A stretch of DNA of 5,211 nucleotides from Clostridia bacterium (GTDB lineage: Bacteria > Bacillota > Clostridia > UBA1381): positions 1 to 5,211 of the forward strand of contig JAFODX010000063.1 in the NCBI GenBank assembly GCA_017380475.1, in the 5' to 3' direction. The number at the start of each line of letters is the position of its first letter. The first letter of the stretch is position 1. A program made the position numbers and the translations under genes. Positions 1 through 5,211 of the stretch are shown in pieces. Below the pieces are notes generated by a model. That model searched no databases, had not been told where the DNA came from, and saw nothing but the letters and a program-made list of their open reading frames with translations.

Positions 1-717
1 AAAGGCTTCATCGTCACGTATTATCTGTGCATTTGCGGTGATAGTTTCACAGAAATTCGGATTGAACCCCTTTTCTATCTGAGGGATAAATATATTCCTG
101 ATTTTGTTGCGTGTGTATACCGTATCAAGATTGGTTTTATCCGTTACATAATGCAACGAGTGTACTCCACAGTAATTTTCAATTTCTTCACGGCTGACAT
201 CCAGCAACGGACGTATGTAGTTGCCGCGTTTATACGGTATACCGCACAACCCTGCTGTTGCACTTCCCCTGATAAAGTTCATAACAATCGTTTCGGCATT
301 GTCATTTCTATGATGTGCCGTTGCAGTAAAATCAATACCGTACTCAAGCATAAGTTCATCAAAAAAGTCATAGCGGACCCGACGGCCTGCCATCTCCTCA
401 CTTACGCCCCATTCTTTGGCTAATGCTCTTACGTCTGCATTTTTTATAAAACAAGGTATGCCAAGGGAGTCGCAAAACTGTTTTGAAAACTCTGCATCAC
501 GCACTGCATCATCACCCCGAAGACCGTGATTTACGTGTGCAGCATATACCACAAATCCCGATTCACAAGACAATCTGTGCATAATATGAAGCAAAGCCAC
601 ACTGTCTGCACCGCCGGAAAGTCCGACAAGCACTGCACTTGCCGGAAACATCCCGTTCTTCCGCATTGTATCTTTAATTTTGTCTATCACGCACTCACCT
701 ACTTTAAGAGGAGGCAT
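1..717 (-). CDS. tilS: tRNA(Ile)-lysidine synthetase TilS, N-terminal 239 residues (3' end beyond window)
   Basis: TilS uses ATP to attach lysine to C34 of the CAU-anticodon tRNA(Ile), so that the tRNA reads AUA as isoleucine; it is a cytosolic and normally essential enzyme. The PP-loop ATPase motif SGGADS is at residues 34-39, followed by VNHGLRG (62-68), the GRRVRY segment (111-116), ATAHHRNDNAET (132-143, the family's HHxDDQxET-like motif), RPLL (169-172), and the TN...RNKIR element (195-207). This covers the catalytic N-domain; the C-terminal tRNA-binding part of a normally roughly 450-residue protein is cut off by the window edge at position 1. The reading frame is open throughout. The start chosen is the ATG at 717, whose A is the last base of the dnaB stop (TAATG), with AGAGGAGG four bases upstream. 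A GTG at 690 (codon 10) is a credible alternative, since it leaves 24 residues before SGG, close to many homologues. The family call is near certain; the exact start is not. Confidence 0.96.
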   Translation of the reverse strand, partial: MPPLKVGECVIDKIKDTMRKNGMFPASAVLVGLSGGADSVALLHIMHRLSCESGFVVYAAHVNHGLRGDDAVRDAEFSKQFCDSLGIPCFIKNADVRALAKEWGVSEEMAGRRVRYDFFDELMLEYGIDFTATAHHRNDNAETIVMNFIRGSATAGLCGIPYKRGNYIRPLLDVSREEIENYCGVHSLHYVTDKTNLDTVYTRNKIRNIFIPQIEKGFNPNFCETITANAQIIRDDEAF

Positions 718-729
718 TAAGCCTCCTCT
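707..729 (-). promoter_or_regulatory. Hairpin enclosing the tilS ribosome binding site at the dnaB/tilS overlap
   Basis: Nine bases (707-715) and nine bases (721-729) form a perfect inverted repeat around a 5-base loop (716-720). On the minus-strand mRNA the 5' arm is AGAGGAGGC, which carries the tilS Shine-Dalgarno sequence. The loop UUAAU holds the dnaB stop codon and the first two bases of the tilS AUG. The 3' arm GCCUCCUCU supplies the G of the AUG and encodes Pro-Pro-Leu (codons 2-4), and its CCUCCU mimics the anti-Shine-Dalgarno of 16S rRNA. The hairpin would hide the binding site unless a ribosome finishing dnaB melts it, which suggests translational coupling. After the stem comes UUAAAG rather than a U-run, so an intrinsic terminator is unlikely. 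The repeat is seen directly; its regulatory role is inferred. Confidence 0.6.
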
Positions 730-2102
730 GAAACTCTGAACTCGACCGTCTGGAACTTCGTATATTCGCCCTTGAATCCAAGCGGGAAGGTATCAACATC
801 ACCGCTACGGTTCTTAGCTATAATACACTCTGCGAGGTCTTTCTCTTCCGGATTCTTGCTGTAATAGTAATTACGGAAGAGGAACATTACCATATCTGCG
901 TCCTGCTCAATCGCACCCGATTCACGCAAATCGGATAGAATCGGTTTTTTACCCTTCTGTCCCTCACTCTCACGCTTTAGCTGTGAAAGTGCAATAACGG
1001 GTATATCAAGTTCTTTTGCCAGAACTTTGAGAGAACGTGAGATTTCTGATATTTCCTGCTGACGGCTTTCACTTCTGCCACTACCCTGCATAAGCTGGAG
1101 ATAGTCAATAACTATCATATCAAGATTTTTAGTCTGCTTAAGACGTCTGCATTTAGCACGTATCTGCGACACTGTTATTGAAGCTGAATCGTCAATATAT
1201 ATAGGTGCTTTTGCTATTGTATCTGCAACGTTGCATATCTTTTCCCAGTCATCAGGCTCCATAGTACCCGTACGGATTCGACCGTTACTTACAAGCGCCT
1301 GCGAGCACAGAATTCTGTTCACAATCTGCTCACGGGGCATTTCGAGGTTGAAAATCGCAACCGTTTTACCAAGATTGATACTGACATACTCTGCAATATT
1401 TACTGCAAACGCAGACTTACCCATACCCGGACGTCCGGCTATAATTATAAGCTCACCGCCATGGAAACCGCCGGTACGCTTATTGAGCTCCTCAAAGCCT
1501 GTAGGAATACCCGTGATTCCTCCTTTATTGCCGGCATTACGTGCCATTTCATCATAGCTTGACTGCAAAACATCACTGATATGTACAATATCGGTCTGCT
1601 CACGTGATGATGATATATCAAAAATCATCTGTTCTGAACGTTCAAGAACCTGCGATACTGTATCCTGCTCGCTGTACGCCATTTTTGAGATTGACTCTGC
1701 CTGACGTATGAGCATACGAAGTATGGATTTTTCACGGATTATATCCGAGTAGTATTTAACATTCTGTGTTGTCGGAACACTTACCGACAACTTTTTAAGA
1801 TAGTCTATTCCGCCTGCGGCATCAAGTTTGTTGTTTATCTTCAGCTGTTCTGATATCGTAACAAAGTCAATCGCCTGATTTGCATTGAACAAATCCATTA
1901 CAGCCTGGAATATGAACTTGTTCGCCGAGAAATAAAAATCGTCCGGCTTTAGTATCTGTGCCGCCTCACCGACGCTTTCACCGTCAATTAAGGCACTGCC
2001 AAGAACGGCCTGCTCCGCCTCCATATTAAAAGGCAAATCACGCTCTGTTACCGCCGGTATTGTCGATTCTGCGTCATAAAGGATGTTTTCATTCTCTTCC
2101 AT
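717..2102 (-). CDS. dnaB: Replicative DNA helicase DnaB (DnaC in Bacillus naming)
   Basis: This is the hexameric 5'-3' helicase that unwinds DNA at the replication fork and recruits primase. At 461 residues it has normal family length. The N-terminal primase-interacting domain runs from about residue 24 (LPFNMEAEQAVLG) to about 125, followed by a linker and the RecA-like motor from about 190. Walker A is AGRPGMGKS (222-230), the H1a FNLEM segment is at 251-255, Walker B is VIDYLQL (331-337), the H3 SQLKRE segment is at 373-378, LSDLRESGAIEQDAD is at 389-403, and the KNRSG arginine-finger region is at 430-434. No intein interrupts it, although DnaB is a common intein host. The start at 2102 has two tandem Shine-Dalgarno candidates, AGAGG with an 8-base spacer and AAAGGAG with a 14-base spacer, and no earlier in-frame start follows the rplI stop. 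It lies 27 bases after rplI, and its stop overlaps tilS by one base. The lonC gene found between rplI and dnaB in some Clostridia is absent. Confidence 0.98.
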   Translation of the reverse strand: MEENENILYDAESTIPAVTERDLPFNMEAEQAVLGSALIDGESVGEAAQILKPDDFYFSANKFIFQAVMDLFNANQAIDFVTISEQLKINNKLDAAGGIDYLKKLSVSVPTTQNVKYYSDIIREKSILRMLIRQAESISKMAYSEQDTVSQVLERSEQMIFDISSSREQTDIVHISDVLQSSYDEMARNAGNKGGITGIPTGFEELNKRTGGFHGGELIIIAGRPGMGKSAFAVNIAEYVSINLGKTVAIFNLEMPREQIVNRILCSQALVSNGRIRTGTMEPDDWEKICNVADTIAKAPIYIDDSASITVSQIRAKCRRLKQTKNLDMIVIDYLQLMQGSGRSESRQQEISEISRSLKVLAKELDIPVIALSQLKRESEGQKGKKPILSDLRESGAIEQDADMVMFLFRNYYYSKNPEEKDLAECIIAKNRSGDVDTFPLGFKGEYTKFQTVEFRVSEEA

Positions 2103-2129
2103 TGTTATGACCTCTGCTCCTTTGTAAAT

Positions 2130-2576
2130 TTACTGTTTTTCTACGTTTACTCTTAATGTTCCCGTTACACCGGTATAGAGCTTGACTGTTACTTCCGTTA
2201 CACCTAAGGTTTTGATACCGTCGGGTAAAACGAACTTTTTCTTATCAAGCTTTATATGATGCTGATTTGTCAAAGCCTCTGCTACATCTTTTGATGTTAT
2301 TGAGCCGAACAGCTTGCCGTTATCACCTGCTTTTGCTTTCAGATTAACGACAATTTCCTTCATCTGTTCTGCAATCTTTTTAGCCTCATCTGTATCTGTC
2401 TTGATTTTATATTCTATGGATTCCTGTTTACCCTTTAAATCGTTCAGGTTCGACTTTGTTGCTTCGGTTGCAAGACCTTTTGCAAGAAGGAAGTTTCTTG
2501 CATATCCGTCAGAAACATTTACAACCTGTCCTTTTTTACCCTGACCTTTTACATCCTGTGTTAATATAACCTTCAT
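2130..2576 (-). CDS. rplI: 50S ribosomal protein L9 (bL9)
   Basis: bL9 binds 23S rRNA near the base of the L1 stalk and projects from the large subunit, where it helps maintain the reading frame. The 148-residue length is standard. The rRNA-binding N-domain carries the family signature [20 protein letters not shown] (residues 11-30), followed by the [10 protein letters not shown] segment that leads into the long connecting helix (roughly 41-75). The C-domain includes [16 protein letters not shown] (87-102) and [18 protein letters not shown] (117-134). The start at 2576 lies 4 bases after the gdpP stop. Its Shine-Dalgarno AAAGGA (2586-2591, 9-base spacer) sits inside the last codons of gdpP, so translation may be coupled to gdpP. 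There is no truncation or odd residue. The gdpP-rplI pairing is very common in Firmicutes, which supports both calls. Confidence 0.98.
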   Translation of the reverse strand: MKVILTQDVKGQGKKGQVVNVSDGYARNFLLAKGLATEATKSNLNDLKGKQESIEYKIKTDTDEAKKIAEQMKEIVVNLKAKAGDNGKLFGSITSKDVAEALTNQHHIKLDKKKFVLPDGIKTLGVTEVTVKLYTGVTGTLRVNVEKQ

Positions 2577-2580
2577 TTTA

Positions 2581-4590
2581 TCAATTCCTTTCGCTTAGGT
2601 GTTCTTTAATTGCAATTTTGACTTTTTCCACACCCTCATCAACGTCTATACCCATAACGGTAGCACCAGCAACAGTCATATGACCGCCGCCGCCGATGCT
2701 TTCCATAATAAGCTGTACATTTACAGTACCCAGAGAACGTGCACAATAACCCACGCCGCCCTCAATCGGGAATACAACCACAGATGCTTTTACCTTACGC
2801 AGATTAAGCATCTCGTCAGCCGCCTGCGATGCAATCACACGCTGATTGGAATATGTTTCATAAGTCTTTGAAATTGCTATGTCTTCGTTTATCAACTCGC
2901 TGGCAGTAACAATTTCAGATTTTTTTGAATAATCGTCAAGCTCATTGCTGAACATACGTCTTACCGCAACAGTATCAAGACCCATTCGTCTTAAGAACGA
3001 TGCAGCTTCAAACGTTCTCACACCGGTTTTGAGCATAAAGTTCTTTGTATCCATCAGAATACCTGTGTACAGACACTGTGCATCAAGTTTAGTTATCGCA
3101 TTTCCCACATTCATATATTCCAGAAGCTCTGTAACCATCTCACACGCAGACGATGCGTACGGTTCATGGTAAACAAGTGAGCATGGAGAAATAAATTCAG
3201 TTGAACGTCTGTGGTGGTCTATGAGAACAACCTTTTCCACTCTTTCAAGCAAGCGTGGATTCGGGAGCATAGACTGACGGTGCGTATCAAGAACAACAAG
3301 TAACGTATCTTCCGTTATTTTTTCAAGTACCTCAATTTCATCAACAAAGATACTTGCATATTCAGGCACACCCTTGAGTTCATCATACATATACTCTACA
3401 GCAGGTGCAACACGTTCATGTATAATATACGGGTTCTTACCCATTTCACGTACAGCTCGTGCAAGACCCACACATGCACCAAAACAGTCATAGTCAGCCG
3501 AAACATGACCTGTCAGTATTACATTGTCACTGTTCTTTATAAGGTCGGTCAGTGCAGTTGCAACCGAACGCGCCTTTACTCTTGTACTGCGTTCATATTC
3601 AACATTTCTTCCACCGTAGAACTTGAACTCATTATCATACTTAATGCAGACCTGTCCACCGCCACGTCCGAGCGCAAGGTCGAGCGCATGACGTGCACTT
3701 ACCTCATTTTCGCCGATAGAACCGCCTGTTCCTATGCCTATACTTATAGATATCGGGAATTTTACTTCCTCTGCAATCTTCATTACATTCTCTATAATTG
3801 AAAAGTTATCGGCAATACACTTTTCCATATACTGATGCTCAAATGCAACAAAATACCTGTCTCTGTCAAGACGTTTATAAACTGCATCTACAGATTTAGC
3901 CCAGTTAACAACTGCGGCACGTACCTTTGAAGCTGCCAATTCTGCAACGTCATCGTCCACTTTCTGCATAAACTCATCAAAATTATCAATGTTAACGGTT
4001 GCGATATCCACACGTTCATTCTCGTATTTTCTCACAAGATTACATTCACCTGTTATATCTTTAAGATAGAAGAATACCGAATAATGGTCACCGCTTTCGT
4101 TGGGTTTTATTCTGTCCTTCATAATACGCCAGTTAACGGAATAAATGTTGTCACCTATAATTTCCATTGTCTGACGCCCGTCCGGGAACTTAAGAACATC
4201 TGACCACTTAAGTGAAGTGATGCACTCTTCGATGCTCTCGTCAGGTAGCTTCTTGTCCACAAATATGCCTTCAAATCTGTCATTGTACCAACGGATAACA
4301 CCGTCTATTGAACAAACAGCCAACGGCATCGGCACACTCATTATCAGATTTTCTGACAAGTCCATATCATCACCGGTTATGTGATGTAAAAACTTAACGA
4401 TATTCTTTTTTCTTGTACGTGTTACAACGGTTATATATACAAGAGCACTTACCGCAAACACGGCACTCACAGCAACTGCTATATATTTCTCCCACAACAG
4501 TGCAACCAACGCACAAACAAGCATCACTACCGATGATGCTACAGCCGTAACCATATATTTGTGCGTAACATTGACATATGTTCTTTTCAT
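2581..4590 (-). CDS. gdpP: GdpP-type cyclic-di-AMP phosphodiesterase (YybT family, DHH/DHHA1)
   Basis: GdpP enzymes hydrolyse the second messenger c-di-AMP to pApA and so influence potassium and osmotic balance, cell-wall stress and beta-lactam tolerance. The 669-residue protein has the complete family architecture: two membrane helices (about 13-33 and 36-57), a PAS-like sensor region (about 80-180), a degenerate GGDEF domain (about 190-325), a DHH domain (about 350-520) and DHHA1 (about 580-665). In the GGDEF domain the signature is replaced by LDRDRYF (241-247), with SISIGIG (281-287) and the GdpP hallmark [10 protein letters not shown] (305-314) following; family members of this type are not diguanylate cyclases. 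Metal-site motifs of the DHH domain are intact: [11 protein letters not shown] (361-371), LDTH (434-437), DHH (458-460) and MDTKNF (513-518). DHHA1 carries GGGGH (633-637), which contacts substrate. GGAGG lies 4 bases before the ATG. The enzyme should sit in the membrane with its catalytic part in the cytosol. Activity is inferred from intact motifs. Confidence 0.95.
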   Translation of the reverse strand: MKRTYVNVTHKYMVTAVASSVVMLVCALVALLWEKYIAVAVSAVFAVSALVYITVVTRTRKKNIVKFLHHITGDDMDLSENLIMSVPMPLAVCSIDGVIRWYNDRFEGIFVDKKLPDESIEECITSLKWSDVLKFPDGRQTMEIIGDNIYSVNWRIMKDRIKPNESGDHYSVFFYLKDITGECNLVRKYENERVDIATVNIDNFDEFMQKVDDDVAELAASKVRAAVVNWAKSVDAVYKRLDRDRYFVAFEHQYMEKCIADNFSIIENVMKIAEEVKFPISISIGIGTGGSIGENEVSARHALDLALGRGGGQVCIKYDNEFKFYGGRNVEYERSTRVKARSVATALTDLIKNSDNVILTGHVSADYDCFGACVGLARAVREMGKNPYIIHERVAPAVEYMYDELKGVPEYASIFVDEIEVLEKITEDTLLVVLDTHRQSMLPNPRLLERVEKVVLIDHHRRSTEFISPCSLVYHEPYASSACEMVTELLEYMNVGNAITKLDAQCLYTGILMDTKNFMLKTGVRTFEAASFLRRMGLDTVAVRRMFSNELDDYSKKSEIVTASELINEDIAISKTYETYSNQRVIASQAADEMLNLRKVKASVVVFPIEGGVGYCARSLGTVNVQLIMESIGGGGHMTVAGATVMGIDVDEGVEKVKIAIKEHLSERN

Positions 4591-4612
4591 AATACCTCCA
4601 AAAGAGTATGTT

Positions 4613-4915
4613 TTATCTTTTCTTTATGTATTTTGATAACTCTGACATATCCGAAAATCCTGTCTCTAAAGGATGTGAATTCTCTTCTGCCATTTCAAGC
4701 AAATCGCATATTCTTGAATCGACAGAGCTGTATGCAATCCCAAGATGTCTTGCAAGAATATAATCCATTGCGATAATGGTCGCAACCGAGCTTTCCACAC
4801 TGCCGTAATCGGACAACTCATCGTAATCGGCAAGCTTTTTATAAAGGTCTGCAACCTCGCCGAGAATGTCAGATTTAATCTCCTCAATAGCCACTAAATT
4901 GTTTGCAATGTTCAT
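4613..4915 (-). CDS. MazG-like family small protein, first gene of the operon
   Basis: This 100-residue, probably cytosolic, all-helical protein resembles the short MazG-like proteins of Clostridia that often sit just upstream of gdpP-rplI. Recognition rests on the layout: a first helix with EEIKSDILGEVADLYKKL (11-28), a second with SVATIIAMDYILARHLGI (43-60), then YSSVDSRI (62-69) and an acidic C-terminal stretch ending in LSKYIKK (93-99). Classical MazG enzymes hydrolyse nucleoside triphosphates through EExxE and ExxD metal-binding motifs. Here the second motif reads E41-S-S-V44, so the aspartate seems to be lost, and catalysis is doubtful. No membrane segment or signal peptide is seen. The start at 4915 is fixed by an in-frame TGA three codons upstream, and AAAGGAG lies 11 bases before it. 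It is the promoter-proximal gene and is separated from gdpP by 22 bases. The gene itself is well supported; the family name is moderately certain and the function is unknown. Confidence 0.75.
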   Translation of the reverse strand: MNIANNLVAIEEIKSDILGEVADLYKKLADYDELSDYGSVESSVATIIAMDYILARHLGIAYSSVDSRICDLLEMAEENSHPLETGFSDMSELSKYIKKR

Positions 4916-4926
4916 GTAATCTCAAA

Positions 4927-4956
4927 CTCCTTTCATTATAAAATGATGAAATTTCA
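4927..4956 (-). promoter_or_regulatory. Leader with palindrome, AU-rich hairpin and ribosome binding site
   Basis: The roughly 50-base leader between the predicted transcription start and the first gene holds a perfect 10-base palindrome, TGAAATTTCA (4947-4956). It also has an overlapping 9-bp inverted repeat with one mismatch (4931-4939 against 4943-4951, 3-base loop), which ends directly against the Shine-Dalgarno AAAGGAG (4927-4933) and shares three bases with it. The two pairings exclude each other. The palindrome could be a repressor operator just downstream of the promoter, or the stem could tune access to the binding site. Both are weak AT-rich structures and may be chance; no riboswitch class is recognisable. 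Confidence 0.3.
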
Positions 4957-4972
4957 GATACACCCCTACGAT

Positions 4973-5001
4973 ATTTTATCACACAAGCCCACTAATGTCA
5001 A
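4973..5001 (-). promoter_or_regulatory. Sigma-A promoter of the MazG-like/gdpP/rplI/dnaB/tilS operon
   Basis: The minus strand carries a perfect -35 box TTGACA (4996-5001), a spacer of exactly 17 bases, and a -10 box TAAAAT (4973-4978, five of six consensus bases) preceded by TGA, which makes an extended -10. Transcription should begin near 4966-4967, about 50 bases before the first start codon. It lies between an upstream terminator and the first gene, with no other good promoter in the gap, so it is probably the main promoter for the five-gene operon. This should be a strong vegetative promoter. Confidence 0.88.
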
Positions 5002-5013
5002 TAATTACTTTTT

Positions 5014-5048
5014 GTCGAAAAAGAGTACCGTTTACACGGTACTCTTTT
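5014..5048 (-). terminator. Intrinsic terminator of the HAD phosphatase gene
   Basis: A perfect 13-bp stem (5036-5048 with 5019-5031) closes a 4-base loop (5032-5035). On the minus strand the loop reads GUAA, a GNRA-type tetraloop, and the descending arm ends in CUCUUUUU, giving the U-tract. The HAD stop codon UAA (5032-5034) is the last three bases of the loop, so the ascending arm encodes the protein's C-terminus. On the plus strand the stem is followed by TTTTCT, so it could also stop transcription coming from the left. It ends only about a dozen bases before the -35 box of the next operon. Confidence 0.88.
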
Positions 5049-5211
5049 CTCTGATTATTCTTATAACATCGCCCACAGTGTCGCATACATATTCAGCTTT
5101 ATTTTTCGCTTCAGCAACGCCGTTTGTCATAGCACAGCTGTGAAACATTTCAAGCATCGCAATATCATTATAGTTATCGCCTGCAACCCACACGTTTTGC
5201 AGTTGAATTCC
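5032..5211 (-). CDS. Cof-type HAD-superfamily hydrolase, C-terminal 59 residues (5' end beyond window)
   Basis: Only the last 59 codons are present; the start lies to the right of the window. The fragment contains VAGDNYNDIAMLE (residues 9-21 of the visible part), which matches HAD motif IV (GDxxND) of the Cof/YbiV-like phosphatases, where the aspartates bind Mg2+. It then has the usual family ending, a short strand (CAMTNGVAEAKNKAEYVCDT) and a last helix (VGDVIRIIREK). Cof proteins are cytosolic enzymes of about 260-280 residues that dephosphorylate sugar phosphates or flavin/pyridoxal phosphates; the substrate cannot be told from this end. The TAA stop (5032-5034) sits in the loop of the terminator. 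A terminator and a new promoter separate it from the gdpP operon, so it is probably a separate transcription unit. The frame and family are clear; specificity is not. Confidence 0.9.
   Translation of the reverse strand, partial: GIQLQNVWVAGDNYNDIAMLEMFHSCAMTNGVAEAKNKAEYVCDTVGDVIRIIREKSTV

Noticed and set aside
151..720. Plus-strand open frames at 151-423 and 526-720
   Set aside because: Both lie antisense to tilS, whose frame is open and carries all the expected motifs. Their translations show no recognisable domain and they lack convincing ribosome binding sites.
707..729. Intrinsic terminator between dnaB and tilS
   Set aside because: The stem is strong, but the minus strand continues UUAAAG with no U-tract, and tilS begins inside the hairpin, so a translational role fits better.
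717..2102. Intein or insertion within dnaB
   Set aside because: I looked because DnaB often carries inteins, but the protein has normal length and Walker A, Walker B and the C-terminal motifs are uninterrupted.
1231..3801. Plus-strand open frames inside dnaB, rplI and gdpP (for example 1231-1557, 2314-2544, 2599-2871, 2945-3172 and 3418-3801)
   Set aside because: Each is the antisense shadow of a conserved, fully recognised gene, with low-complexity or cysteine/serine-rich translations typical of spurious frames.
2581..4590. Active diguanylate cyclase because of the GGDEF-like domain
   Set aside because: The GGDEF signature is replaced by LDRDRYF, as in GdpP proteins, whose enzymatic output comes from the DHH/DHHA1 part.
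4935..4940. Second promoter using the perfect TATAAT at 4935-4940 (minus strand)
   Set aside because: The hexamer 17 bases upstream is GTGTAT, a poor -35, and transcription would start at or beyond the ribosome binding site. The TTGACA/TAAAAT pair further upstream is far better.
5008..5023. Small inverted repeat CTTTTT/AAAAAG with a 4-base loop
   Set aside because: It is only 6 bp, almost all A/T, and reuses the terminator's T-tract, so it is most likely a by-product of the terminator sequence.
4561..5143. Frames at 4561-4776 (+), 4666-4887 (-) and 4943-5143 (+)
   Set aside because: The first two overlap the MazG-like gene in other frames, and the third runs antisense across the promoter, terminator and HAD end. 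None has homology-like features.

Overview
The window looks like an ordinary chromosomal housekeeping region of a Gram-positive bacterium, most likely a member of the Clostridia. The reasons are the gene order gdpP-rplI-dnaB, typical of Firmicutes, the Clostridia-style MazG-like small protein at the front, a textbook sigma-A promoter, strong AGGAGG-type ribosome binding sites, and moderate-to-low GC by eye. An Oscillospirales/Ruminococcaceae-like source is my guess, not something the sequence proves. Every gene I can support lies on the minus strand, so the region reads from right to left.

At the right edge (5211 to 5032) is the last 59 codons of a Cof-type HAD phosphatase. It ends in an intrinsic terminator that overlaps its stop codon. 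A near-consensus promoter (TTGACA, 17 bp, TAAAAT, extended -10) follows at once and opens a tight operon: a 100-residue MazG-like protein (4915 to 4613), a membrane-anchored GdpP-type cyclic-di-AMP phosphodiesterase (4590 to 2581), ribosomal protein L9 (2576 to 2130), replicative helicase DnaB (2102 to 717) and the first 239 codons of tRNA(Ile)-lysidine synthetase TilS (717 to beyond position 1). Gaps within the operon are 22, 4 and 27 bases, followed by a 1-base overlap. I see no internal terminator, so the genes are probably co-transcribed. There is no gene-free stretch longer than about 120 bases.

The operon joins nucleotide-signal turnover (cyclic-di-AMP), translation (L9, TilS) and DNA replication (DnaB). 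This is a known Firmicutes grouping rather than a new system. I saw no mobile element, CRISPR array, tRNA, rRNA or phage gene. The most interesting local signal is a perfect 9-bp hairpin over the dnaB stop/tilS start overlap, which would bury the tilS ribosome binding site. Secondary points are the altered catalytic motif of the MazG-like protein and the stop codon placed in the tetraloop of the HAD terminator.
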